64,000 bases of DNA, taken from the NCBI GenBank assembly GCA_964515405.1, contig CAZERD010000001.1, forward strand, positions 1-64,000. The letters run 5' to 3'. Under the pieces are notes generated by a model. It was not told the origin of the DNA and made no database searches. It saw nothing but the letters and a program-made list of their open reading frames with translations. Of the stretch, positions 1-7,324 are shown piece after piece. This stretch comes from CAZERD01 sp964515405. Its GTDB lineage: Bacteria > Campylobacterota_A > Desulfurellia > Desulfurellales > CAZERD01. Each line of letters starts with the position of its first letter. The first letter of the stretch is position 1. The translations under genes and the position numbers were made by a program.

Positions 1-95
1 GTTTTTACCTTACCTATGAGGCATTGAAATACATTTGAAAAAGATAAATTCCTCCGGTCTGTTCAGTTTTTACCTTACCTATGAGGCATTGGGTT
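1..95 (+). CRISPR. Leader-distal end of a CRISPR array (two repeats, one spacer)
   Basis: A 26-base unit starting GTTTTTACC and ending GAGGCATTG is repeated exactly at 1-26 and 66-91. Full repeats would be about 30 bases, so the single complete spacer is about 35 bases (31-65). The first copy continues with AAAT, as usual for repeats of this kind that end in ATTGAAA(C); the second continues GGTT. The 3' end of the last repeat has therefore decayed, which marks the leader-distal end. The rest of the array, leader and any cas genes would lie left of the window. The repeat resembles those of type I-B/I-A systems; that subtype guess rests on repeat sequence alone. Confidence 0.85.
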
Positions 96-161
96 GGATA
101 TGCTGGAGTCACAGGAATTATGAGAGTATCCTGAGTGCTGGACTAACAGGGGATCCTGATG

Positions 162-1031
162 CTATAAACCAAGTTTTTCCAGGCGCGTGTCGATGCGTCT
201 CTGTATCTTGGCAATTGTCTCCCTAGTCAGGTGTCTGTACCTGCCTTGGGGTGCGAAATACTCATCTACACCTATAAACCGCTCGGGACGGTAGGTTACC
301 TTTGGGCTTTTTCCCTGTTCTTTTTCCATCAAAATAAACATGCCCGATTCGACGGCGAGTCTCATAATCTTTAAAGAATCCGAAGAGTTTATCTTCCATC
401 CTGGCGGACATGCGCTTAAAAGGTGAATGAATCTGAAACCATTTGTGTTTTTTGCCTTTTTGAACTTCGCGTAAAAGTCGTCCGGATAAGCTATTGAGGC
501 TGTTGCCACGTAGGCCGCGTCATGGTCGGCTATTATGCTGAACATATCCTTTTTCTCAAATATCAGCGGATTGCCTGTTGGTGTAGTTGTTGTCCATGCA
601 CCCGGTGGTGTTGCCGAGCTTCTCTGGATGCCGGTATTCATGTAGGCTTCGTTGTCATAGCAGACGTAGATTATATCCTCACGTCTCTCTGCAGCGCCGC
701 TTATAGCCTGCAAGCCTATATCAAAGGTTCCGCCGTCGCCTGCCCAGCACATTACGTTTACATCACCCTGACCCTTCTGTTTGTATGCGTTCTTTACGCC
801 ACTTGCCACAGCTGCAGCTACAGCAAACGGCACATGCACAAGCGGCACTTGAAGCGCTGTCGTGGGTAGACCGCCGGCTATAATAGACCAGCAGCAGGCG
901 GGTATTACCACCACGGTGTTTTCACCCATCACCTTCAGCGCATGTCTCATGGATAGTCCTGCGCCGCAACCCGGACAGGCGAAATCACCCTGATTTAAGT
1001 ATTCAACGTTTGTTATGTTTCTGAAATCCAT
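162..1031 (-). CDS. porB: 2-oxoacid:acceptor oxidoreductase, beta subunit (PorB-like)
   Basis: This is the thiamine-diphosphate subunit of a pyruvate or related 2-oxoacid:ferredoxin oxidoreductase, acting in the cytoplasm in oxidative decarboxylation of a 2-oxoacid to acyl-CoA or the reverse. The 289 residues fit the family. C19-P-G-C22 with C46/C47 and C208 supply the cysteines expected for the subunit's [4Fe-4S] cluster. The GDG motif at 98-100 and N127 to N132 (NEAYMN) form the TPP/Mg site. It is the last gene of the minus-strand operon, 10 bases after porA, and ends 66 bases from the CRISPR array. No hairpin terminator is visible after the TAG stop. Pyruvate is the likeliest substrate but cannot be told from other 2-oxoacids by sequence. 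Confidence 0.93.
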   Translation of the reverse strand: MDFRNITNVEYLNQGDFACPGCGAGLSMRHALKVMGENTVVVIPACCWSIIAGGLPTTALQVPLVHVPFAVAAAVASGVKNAYKQKGQGDVNVMCWAGDGGTFDIGLQAISGAAERREDIIYVCYDNEAYMNTGIQRSSATPPGAWTTTTPTGNPLIFEKKDMFSIIADHDAAYVATASIAYPDDFYAKFKKAKNTNGFRFIHLLSACPPGWKINSSDSLKIMRLAVESGMFILMEKEQGKSPKVTYRPERFIGVDEYFAPQGRYRHLTRETIAKIQRRIDTRLEKLGL

Positions 1032-1041
1032 AACGGGCTCC

Positions 1042-2184
1042 TTACTCTTCTCTCCAGATTATTTTATCTTCCGGCAGCTCATTCGTTCTTTTTGCAATAT
1101 TGATGATATCATCAACAAACATCTCTTTGCCGCCGAGGCTTATAATATAGTCGTAGATGCGAGGTCTTTCCTTCTCATTGTAGAATGCAGCTTTGAGCTC
1201 TTGAGCGATGTGACCCGCAGATCCGTAACTAACCGAACGGCTCAGTGCTACGACCTTTTTCACACCTGAGAGCTTCTGCTTTATCTCCCAGTCGGGGAAT
1301 GGTCTGAAGTAGCGTATCTTGAGCAACCCCGCCCTTATGCCTTCTTTTCTTAGTTTGTCAACTGCAACCCTGACTGTGCCTGTTAGAGCGCCTGATACAG
1401 CGAAGACTACCTGTGCGTCGTCCAACCTGTAGCCCTCCGTAAAACCGTAGCTTCTTCCAAATATCTCTTTGAAACGTTTATGGGTGTGTTCAATGAGCAC
1501 CCTGGATTTTTCGAATGTTTCCTGTATGTCTTTTCTGAGCAGGTAAAATATGTCTCCTCTTGCAGGGTTGCCGAAACTCATCGGATTTTTTACATCGAGG
1601 AAGTACTGCGGTTTGTACTCAGGGAGGAATTTATCGGCCTCCTCCTGAGAGGGGATGTCCAGCTCCTCCAGTGTATGAGATAGTATGAATCCGTCTATCA
1701 TCACCATGAACGGCAAAAGGGATGCTTCAGCAACCAAGAAAGCCTGCAGGATGGTGTCAAGCGCCTCCTGAGACGTTTCACAGTACACCTGAAACCAGCC
1801 CAGATCCCTTTGAGCCATGCTGTCTGACTGATCTGTCCATATGTTCCAGGGTGACCCTATTGCCCTGTTTGCGTTCACAAGCACTATAGGAAGCCTTGCT
1901 CCTACTATCCAGTGGAGTATCTCATGCATCAGCGCCAGTCCATGAGAGCTTGTTGCCGTAAATGTTCTCACGCCTGCTGATGATGCACCGAGCGCTGCAG
2001 CTGCAGCGGAGAGTTCGCTCTCAACACGTACGAACGTGGCGTCCAACTCGCCGGAATCTATCATTTCGGATAATACCTCGATTATGTGCGTCTGAGGTGT
2101 AATAGGATAGGCAGGTATCACCTTCGGGCGTGCAAGTTTCACACCCGTTGCTATCGCCTCGCTGCCTAACAACATCTCTTTCAT
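1042..2184 (-). CDS. porA: 2-oxoacid:acceptor oxidoreductase, alpha subunit (PorA-like)
   Basis: The alpha subunit pairs with PorB and carries the pyrimidine-binding and C-terminal domains of the 2-oxoacid:ferredoxin oxidoreductase. The YPITPQT motif at residues 26-32 is the family hallmark for substrate and TPP binding, followed by the VESELSAAAAALGASSAG segment. At 380 residues it matches four-subunit enzymes, in contrast to the large single-chain PFOR. The ATG start is directly next to the stop of the upstream GltD-PorD fusion, so translation is probably coupled. The same family includes 2-oxoisovalerate and phenylglyoxylate enzymes, so the substrate is open. Confidence 0.93.
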   Translation of the reverse strand: MKEMLLGSEAIATGVKLARPKVIPAYPITPQTHIIEVLSEMIDSGELDATFVRVESELSAAAAALGASSAGVRTFTATSSHGLALMHEILHWIVGARLPIVLVNANRAIGSPWNIWTDQSDSMAQRDLGWFQVYCETSQEALDTILQAFLVAEASLLPFMVMIDGFILSHTLEELDIPSQEEADKFLPEYKPQYFLDVKNPMSFGNPARGDIFYLLRKDIQETFEKSRVLIEHTHKRFKEIFGRSYGFTEGYRLDDAQVVFAVSGALTGTVRVAVDKLRKEGIRAGLLKIRYFRPFPDWEIKQKLSGVKKVVALSRSVSYGSAGHIAQELKAAFYNEKERPRIYDYIISLGGKEMFVDDIINIAKRTNELPEDKIIWREE

Positions 2185-3816
2185 TTATTTGTCCTCCACC
2201 ATGTCTATTACGCCCCTTGGGCACTCGGCGCTGCAAAGCGCGCATCCCTTGCAGTAGTCGTAATCGAATCTGACCTTGTCGGCCACGCTAACACAGATGT
2301 CGGGACATACAAACCAGCAGGTTTTGCACAGATTGCACACACCACATGAGAAGCAGCGTCTTGCTTCATCTAGTATCTGCTCCAGCGAAGCCTTCCTGTT
2401 TATCTCATCAAAGCCACTCCTTCTTGTATTTGCGGGTAGTTTTTCTTGCTCAAGTGGCTGCTGTTTGGGAAAGTAGAAGGTGTTGATCTTTTCGAAGTCA
2501 ACAATTTCGTAACGATCGTAATCCTTCTGTGTCCTGAAGAAATTTTCCTGTAGGATCTCTGGTTTAACACCGTTTCCTAAAAATGCCATTATCCTGTAGG
2601 CGTTCTGTTTACCCGATGCGATGGCTTCGACCACTGTTTTTGCGCCGTATGCGTAGTCACCGCCTGTGAACAGATTTTCAGCAGGGGGCACTTCGAAGGC
2701 TCTCTTTTGCCCTACGGCGAGCACAATTCTGTCGTACTCGTCGTACCATCGTCTGTTTGTTGTTATGGCTCTGCCATTTTCTATGCGGAGCACCTCGGAT
2801 ATCTCGACCTTTAGACGGGATGTTTTTTCCACGTCTGTTATTATCCATTTCTCTTTGAAGGTAATGCCCTCTTCGATCCCCTCGTGCTTCTCGTCTTCGA
2901 ATGATGGTGCCTCTGAGAGTGTGCGTCTGTAGATTATATCAACCTCACTGCCGAGCCTGAGAAGTGTTCTCGCAACATCGAAGGCCACATTGCCACCGCC
3001 TATGACGGCTATTCTTTCGCCCTTGTGTGCTTCGGACTGTGTCTCGTCTACGTTTAGACGCTTTAGAAGCTCATAGCCCGAGAGTATCCTTTCGTTATCC
3101 GGTGAGATGTTTTCCGGAACCCGTTCAGCCTGCAGACCTGCTGCGAAGAAGACCGCATCGTAGTCTTGCAGGAGCGCTTCTAACCGTTGCGGATCAATCG
3201 GGTGTGAGGTTTTCATCTCGATGTTGTCGAAAGCTAGTATGTTTTCTATCTCCCGCCTGGCTATATCGCGTGGCAACCTGAAGGATGGTATGCCGAAAAG
3301 AAGCAATCCACCGGCAAATGGCTCCTTTTCAAAAATGGTGACATTATATCCTTCTCTTGCAAGGAAGTAGGTACAGCTTAAGCCAGCTGGACCCGATCCC
3401 ACAACGGCGATCCGTTTGTTCAACAGTCTCTTTGGTTTTTCAAGGGGTATATTCAGGGCATAATCACCAACGAAACGTTCTATCTGATGTATCTGAACGC
3501 TTCCATCATATTCTGCGCGATTGCAGCGTGATTCACAGAAGTGTGGACAGACCCTGCCGCATATTGCCGGCAACGGGTTTTCCTCTCTTAACGTGTGTGC
3601 CGCCGTTTCGAGGTCTCCATTTAAGATATGAAAGATATAGCGCGGTATGTTGGTGCTCGCGGGACACCCAACACTGCAGGGAGAAATCTTCTCCGTTGCC
3701 TGCGGTTTTGCAAATCTCCAGGAGCCTGTTAGATTTACAGCCGTTGTTGTTATGGAGATAGGCATGCGGTTTATATCATGTACCGGTATAACACTTTGGT
3801 AATCAACGGTTTCCAT
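2185..3816 (-). CDS. GltD-like FAD/NAD(P)-binding protein fused to PorD-type 2x[4Fe-4S] ferredoxin (delta subunit)
   Basis: This 543-residue fusion would pass electrons between NAD(P)H and the POR catalytic core. Residues 47-98 contain the GltD-type cysteine set (C47, C51, C86, C90, C94, C98). An FAD-binding GSGPAG motif lies at 140-145 and a second Rossmann motif GGGNVAFDVA at 273-282. After a linker (about 415-480) comes a cysteine-rich tail: C488, C491, C494, C497, C500, C504 and C508, then C522, C525, C528 and C532 before CPRG, as in PorD. The usual separate delta subunit is absent, so this fills its place between gamma and alpha. A GltD-like flavin subunit also occurs in phenylglyoxylate:NAD oxidoreductase, which suggests NAD(P) is an electron acceptor or donor. 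That coupling is inferred. Confidence 0.88.
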   Translation of the reverse strand: METVDYQSVIPVHDINRMPISITTTAVNLTGSWRFAKPQATEKISPCSVGCPASTNIPRYIFHILNGDLETAAHTLREENPLPAICGRVCPHFCESRCNRAEYDGSVQIHQIERFVGDYALNIPLEKPKRLLNKRIAVVGSGPAGLSCTYFLAREGYNVTIFEKEPFAGGLLLFGIPSFRLPRDIARREIENILAFDNIEMKTSHPIDPQRLEALLQDYDAVFFAAGLQAERVPENISPDNERILSGYELLKRLNVDETQSEAHKGERIAVIGGGNVAFDVARTLLRLGSEVDIIYRRTLSEAPSFEDEKHEGIEEGITFKEKWIITDVEKTSRLKVEISEVLRIENGRAITTNRRWYDEYDRIVLAVGQKRAFEVPPAENLFTGGDYAYGAKTVVEAIASGKQNAYRIMAFLGNGVKPEILQENFFRTQKDYDRYEIVDFEKINTFYFPKQQPLEQEKLPANTRRSGFDEINRKASLEQILDEARRCFSCGVCNLCKTCWFVCPDICVSVADKVRFDYDYCKGCALCSAECPRGVIDMVEDK

Positions 3817-3828
3817 GAGAAAACCTCC

Positions 3829-4383
3829 TTACATTGACGCTGTTTCGTACGCTTCCTGTAGAGCATCTATGTTTTGTTTGATTTTCACCGGCACGAATTT
3901 TGGGATAGCTTTTTTCAGGGATTCAATAGAGACTGTGCCTGTGAGCTTTGCGAATATGCCCAGAATCGGCGCGTTGATTATTGGCATGGTGGGCGTTCCC
4001 AGTTTGTGTTTCAGTGCTATAGTGTTGACATCGCAGGTCACAGCGCGACACTTTTCTTCGAAACTATAGTGATCGTCCGGTTTTTCTGAGTTTATTATGA
4101 CAAGTCCATCCTCCTTTATACCCATTGTCACATCAACCGTTTCAGCTAGTTTACCTGCCATCACTATTACATAATCTGGATTTACGATAGGGCTTCTTAA
4201 GTGGATAAATTTATCGTTCACCCTGACAAAAGCTGTTACAGGTGCTCCTCTGCGTTCGGCTCCGAATGTGGGAAACGCTTGAGCGTGTTTGCCATCAAGG
4301 AAGAATGCGTATCCAAGGATCTTGGATGCGATGACGGCTCCTTGTCCACCCCTCCCGTGGAATGTTATTTCTATCACGTTCAC
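3829..4383 (-). CDS. porG: 2-oxoacid:acceptor oxidoreductase, gamma subunit (PorG-like)
   Basis: The gamma subunit binds the CoA side of the 2-oxoacid oxidoreductase complex. The 184 residues are typical. The GRGGQGAVIASK motif lies at residues 10-21, followed by QAFPTFGAERRGAPV at about 35-49, both standard for the family. Its start codon overlaps the stop of the XRE-cupin regulator by four bases (ATGA), and it lies 12 bases before the GltD-PorD fusion. The gene order is therefore gamma, delta fusion, alpha, beta. Nothing unusual is seen in the protein itself. Confidence 0.92.
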   Translation of the reverse strand: MNVIEITFHGRGGQGAVIASKILGYAFFLDGKHAQAFPTFGAERRGAPVTAFVRVNDKFIHLRSPIVNPDYVIVMAGKLAETVDVTMGIKEDGLVIINSEKPDDHYSFEEKCRAVTCDVNTIALKHKLGTPTMPIINAPILGIFAKLTGTVSIESLKKAIPKFVPVKIKQNIDALQEAYETASM

Positions 4384-4994
4384 TCCCTGAAGTTATTGGT
4401 TTTCTGTATAACCACTGCCAACGTTTTTGCCGGTTTCCCATCTAGAGCTCTGAACCCGTGAGCAATATCGGACTCAAAGTACAAAGCATCCCCTTCCTCA
4501 AGGATTATAGGTTCTTGATTCTCTGTAACCATTTCCACCCTGCCTTTAAGTACGAAGTGGAACTCTTCTCCACTGTGTTTAAATGTTATCACATCTTTCC
4601 TTTCTCTGGGTTCAAATGTAACTATGAATGGTTCCATGTGTTTGTTGGTTTTTTTGTGGGCAAGGAGTTCATACGTGTACCCTATGTTAGCCTTTCCCTT
4701 TATCTCTCTTCTTTCAGAGAGAATTCTCTCGTTTTTTCGCACTATGGTTATTTTTTGTGATGTGTCTTTCTCTTGGAAGAAGTGTGCTATCTCTACGTCA
4801 AGGGCATTTGCTATCTTCATTAATGTAGAGATAGGGGGTGAAATAAGCTCATTCTCTATCTGGGATATTAATGTTCCGGAGAGACCTATTTTTTCACTGA
4901 GCTCGTGAATGGATATGTTTTTTTGGTGTCTGAGTTCTCTGATTTTTTTACCTATTGCTAGTTTTTCGAGTTCTTTCTCTACGTTTTCCGGCAT
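4380..4994 (-). CDS. XRE-family transcriptional regulator with C-terminal cupin domain
   Basis: This 204-residue DNA-binding regulator has a helix-turn-helix at about residues 14-70 (KKIRELRHQKN then GLSGTLISQIE) and a cupin sensor fold at about 120-195 with the HSGEEFHFVLKG strand and H179 as possible ligand contacts. Family members sense a small ligand with the cupin and often control adjacent metabolic operons. It is the first gene of the POR operon and overlaps porG by four bases, so it is co-expressed and likely autoregulates. The ATG at 4994 is chosen because AAGGAG lies eight bases upstream (5003-5008). The ligand is unknown. Confidence 0.88.
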   Translation of the reverse strand: MPENVEKELEKLAIGKKIRELRHQKNISIHELSEKIGLSGTLISQIENELISPPISTLMKIANALDVEIAHFFQEKDTSQKITIVRKNERILSERREIKGKANIGYTYELLAHKKTNKHMEPFIVTFEPRERKDVITFKHSGEEFHFVLKGRVEMVTENQEPIILEEGDALYFESDIAHGFRALDGKPAKTLAVVIQKTNNFRE

Positions 4995-5025
4995 GTTTAT
5001 AGCTCCTTCTTAAGTTTTTTCTCTA

Positions 5026-5055
5026 ATCTTAAAGTAATGGATGGGGTTCTGTCAA
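5026..5055 (-). promoter_or_regulatory. Promoter of the XRE-cupin/POR operon
   Basis: On the minus strand TTGACA (5050-5055) is followed after 18 bases by TAAGAT (5026-5031), a perfect -35 box and a four-of-six -10 box. Transcription would start near 5019, about 25 bases before the regulator's ATG. Confidence 0.55.
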
Positions 5056-5157
5056 ATATTAGTGGGGGTTGGAATAAGTTTCGTATTGACATTGTATTAA
5101 AAAGTAGTAGTTTTTATTGTTTGATTTGTATCTGTCAAGAGCGTTGAGGAGGGATAG

Positions 5158-5643
5158 ATGAACCTTGATGTTGGTGAGTTGATAAAGGAAAGAGAATTAG
5201 GGTTGCACTGTTCTCTTTTTGCTACTTTTATGGCTGGTTTCAATGAGTTTGGTATTCTCAATCAAGCGGTGATGAACAGCGCATCCAGGAGAGCTGGGGA
5301 TTTCATAGCTGAGTACCTCAAATGGGTTCGCCCTGACAGTATACCCACTACGTTTGCAGGACTTCTTGAGAGGTTGAATAGGGAGCTCAGCATTTCCAAA
5401 GGATTTGTAGTTGATGAGAGAGGTAGAAGGTTTAGCATCAGGATTCTGACGGATAGGTGTAGGTACTGTCCAGTGGGTGTTGGTGGGGCAGAACTTGAAG
5501 GAACCATATGTCCGTTCCCTGGCTTGTTCGAATCCTTCATTAACGGTGTTTTCGGAGGTAATAGGGTGAAACTTATTCCGGTGAATAGGAGGTTTTTGAA
5601 CAAGGAGGGAGGATTCTGTAACATTGTTTACGAGGTAAAATAG
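5158..5643 (+). CDS. Small V4R-like protein with four conserved-looking cysteines (function unknown)
   Basis: I do not recognise this 161-residue protein firmly. Its second half (about 95-160) has the pattern of V4R/methanogen-output-type ligand-binding domains: C101-x2-C104, then C118-P-F-P-G-L-F-E, a glycine-rich helix, and a closing strand around C154-N-I-V-Y. Four cysteines in this arrangement could hold a metal or Fe-S cluster, or sense thiols; this is inference. There is no signal peptide or membrane segment, so it is cytosolic. A GAGGAGGG ribosome-binding site sits just upstream of the ATG. It is transcribed divergently from the XRE-cupin gene; TTGACA at 5086-5091 has only a poor -10 partner. 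The peptide-transporter promoter begins 20 bases after its stop. Confidence 0.6.
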   Translation: MNLDVGELIKERELGLHCSLFATFMAGFNEFGILNQAVMNSASRRAGDFIAEYLKWVRPDSIPTTFAGLLERLNRELSISKGFVVDERGRRFSIRILTDRCRYCPVGVGGAELEGTICPFPGLFESFINGVFGGNRVKLIPVNRRFLNKEGGFCNIVYEVK

Positions 5644-5662
5644 TGTTTGTTTTCACGATTGA

Positions 5663-5692
5663 TTGACACATGAATTGATATAGTGGTATAAT
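5663..5692 (+). promoter_or_regulatory. Strong promoter of the peptide ABC transporter operon
   Basis: A perfect TTGACA (5663-5668) and a perfect TATAAT (5687-5692) are separated by 18 bases. The start would be near 5699, giving a leader of about 28 bases that contains AAAGGAGGG before the ATG at 5727. Confidence 0.85.
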
Positions 5693-5726
5693 GAAAAACT
5701 AAAAAACTCTTTAAAGGAGGGTTTAG

Positions 5727-7250
5727 ATGGCCAGGTATTTGAAGCTATTATTGGTTACTGCTCTCATGGTGTTGATGTCTGTGCCCGCCCTTGCCTTGTC
5801 TCAGAAGAGCTACATAATAATAGGTACTACAGACAAGATTTCTTCCCTTGATCCAGCCAAGGCTTATGATTATCTCTCCTGTAATATTCTTCAGAACATT
5901 ATGGCTGGCTTGGTCAAGTATGTACCCGGTACGACCAAGATAATCCCGGGTATGGCCAAGAAATGGACTGTCTCAAAGGACGGGTTGACCTACACGTTTT
6001 ATCTGAGGAAGGGGCTCAAGTTTTCCAATGGTGACCCGATCAACGCCAAGGTATTCAAATTTTCCATTGACAGGGTTATTAAGTTGAAACAGGATCCGTC
6101 ATTTCTTCTGTCTGATGTGGTCAAGAGTGTCAGTGTTGTGAACAGTCTGGAATTCAAGGTTCATCTGAAGTATCCGTTTTCTCCCTTTATAAGTATAATG
6201 GCTTTCACTGTATCCTATCCCGTTGATCCGAAGGTATACTCCATGAAGAAGGTCTATGATGGCATCCCTGTAGCAAGCGGTCCTTACATGGTGAAGAAAT
6301 GGGTCAGGGGTCAAGAAGTGGAGCTCGTTAGAAATCCTAATTACTATGGAAAGCCAGCCAAGACGAAGATTATACTTGTTAAGCTTTACAGGAACGCCAA
6401 TACTTTGTATATAGCTCTCTTGAATGGTGAAATTGACGTAGCCTATAGGACACTTCTACCTCAGCAGTTCTCCCAGATTAAGAAGAACAAGAAATTTATT
6501 GCTCTTGTTGGTTCAAGCCCATTCATAAGAGAGGTTGTGTTTGATGTGAAGAAAAAGCCATTTGACGATAGGAAGATAAGGGAAGCCATTGCATGTGCCA
6601 TCAATAGGAATCAAATAGTCAAAACTGTTTTTGACTCCCAAGTGACGCCTCTCTATACGCTTATACCGAAGGGTATGTGGGCTCATAAGCCGGTTATGCC
6701 GAAGTATAATCCAAAAGAGACAGTCAAGATACTCAAGTCTCTGGGATATTCAAAGAAGAAACCGTTGAAGATAACTCTTTGGTACAGTCCCAGTCATTAC
6801 GGTTCTACTGAGGCTGCACTGGCACTTACTATAAAGAATCAGCTTGAGGCAACAGGTCTTGTGAAGTGCTCGCTGAAGTCCGCTGAATGGGCTACATACA
6901 TTGACTATTGGACCAAGGGTATCATGGGTATGTTCTTGTTAGGGTGGTATCCAGACTACTTTGATCCGGATGATTACATGTGGCCATTCTTGGCAAGCTC
7001 TGCGAGCCCGGGTATGGGTTCCTTCTATTCCAACAAGAAGGTTGATGAACTACTGTTGAAGGCAAGAAAAATAAACAACAGACTTGAAAGAGCAAAGATC
7101 TATTACAAGGTTCAGGATATTATGGCTAAGGATGCTCCCTACGTCCCGTTGTTCCAAGGGAAGCAGCGTGTGGTTGCGAAACCAGATGTTAAAGGTCTTC
7201 TTCTTGATCCGGTTCAGATATTCAGGTATTATTTGCTCTACAAAAAATAA
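5727..7250 (+). CDS. ABC transporter substrate-binding protein, family 5 (peptide/nickel type)
   Basis: This 507-residue periplasmic binding protein delivers oligopeptides or a related solute to the permease encoded downstream. A signal peptide is clear: basic MARYLK, a hydrophobic core, and ALA at 21-23 as cleavage site. The mature part shows the family-5 plan, including DKISSLDPAKAYDY near the start, KKWTVSKDGLTYTFYLRKGL, and VASGPYMVKKW. No lipobox cysteine is present, so it should be soluble in the periplasm. It has its own strong promoter and AAAGGAGGG ribosome-binding site, and a hairpin terminator follows, which would make it more abundant than the permease. Substrate cannot be read from sequence; dipeptides, oligopeptides, sugars or nickel are all possible. 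Confidence 0.92.
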   Translation: MARYLKLLLVTALMVLMSVPALALSQKSYIIIGTTDKISSLDPAKAYDYLSCNILQNIMAGLVKYVPGTTKIIPGMAKKWTVSKDGLTYTFYLRKGLKFSNGDPINAKVFKFSIDRVIKLKQDPSFLLSDVVKSVSVVNSLEFKVHLKYPFSPFISIMAFTVSYPVDPKVYSMKKVYDGIPVASGPYMVKKWVRGQEVELVRNPNYYGKPAKTKIILVKLYRNANTLYIALLNGEIDVAYRTLLPQQFSQIKKNKKFIALVGSSPFIREVVFDVKKKPFDDRKIREAIACAINRNQIVKTVFDSQVTPLYTLIPKGMWAHKPVMPKYNPKETVKILKSLGYSKKKPLKITLWYSPSHYGSTEAALALTIKNQLEATGLVKCSLKSAEWATYIDYWTKGIMGMFLLGWYPDYFDPDDYMWPFLASSASPGMGSFYSNKKVDELLLKARKINNRLERAKIYYKVQDIMAKDAPYVPLFQGKQRVVAKPDVKGLLLDPVQIFRYYLLYKK

Positions 7251-7264
7251 TGTTTTCTTAAGAT

Positions 7265-7294
7265 GGGAACCCCGTTCGGGTTCCCCTTCCTTTT
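7265..7294 (+). terminator. Intercistronic rho-independent terminator/attenuator after the binding-protein gene
   Basis: An 8-bp perfect stem (GGGAACCC at 7265-7272 with GGGTTCCC at 7278-7285) closes a five-base loop and is followed by a pyrimidine-rich CTTCCTTTTC. It lies between the binding protein and its permease, so it probably ends most but not all transcripts. Confidence 0.75.
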
Positions 7295-7324
7295 CAAAAA
7301 AATCACACAGGGGGTTTCAAGAGG

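Noticed and set aside
92..161. A further CRISPR spacer and repeat right of the second repeat
   Set aside because: No third copy of the repeat is present, and the last repeat is already decayed.
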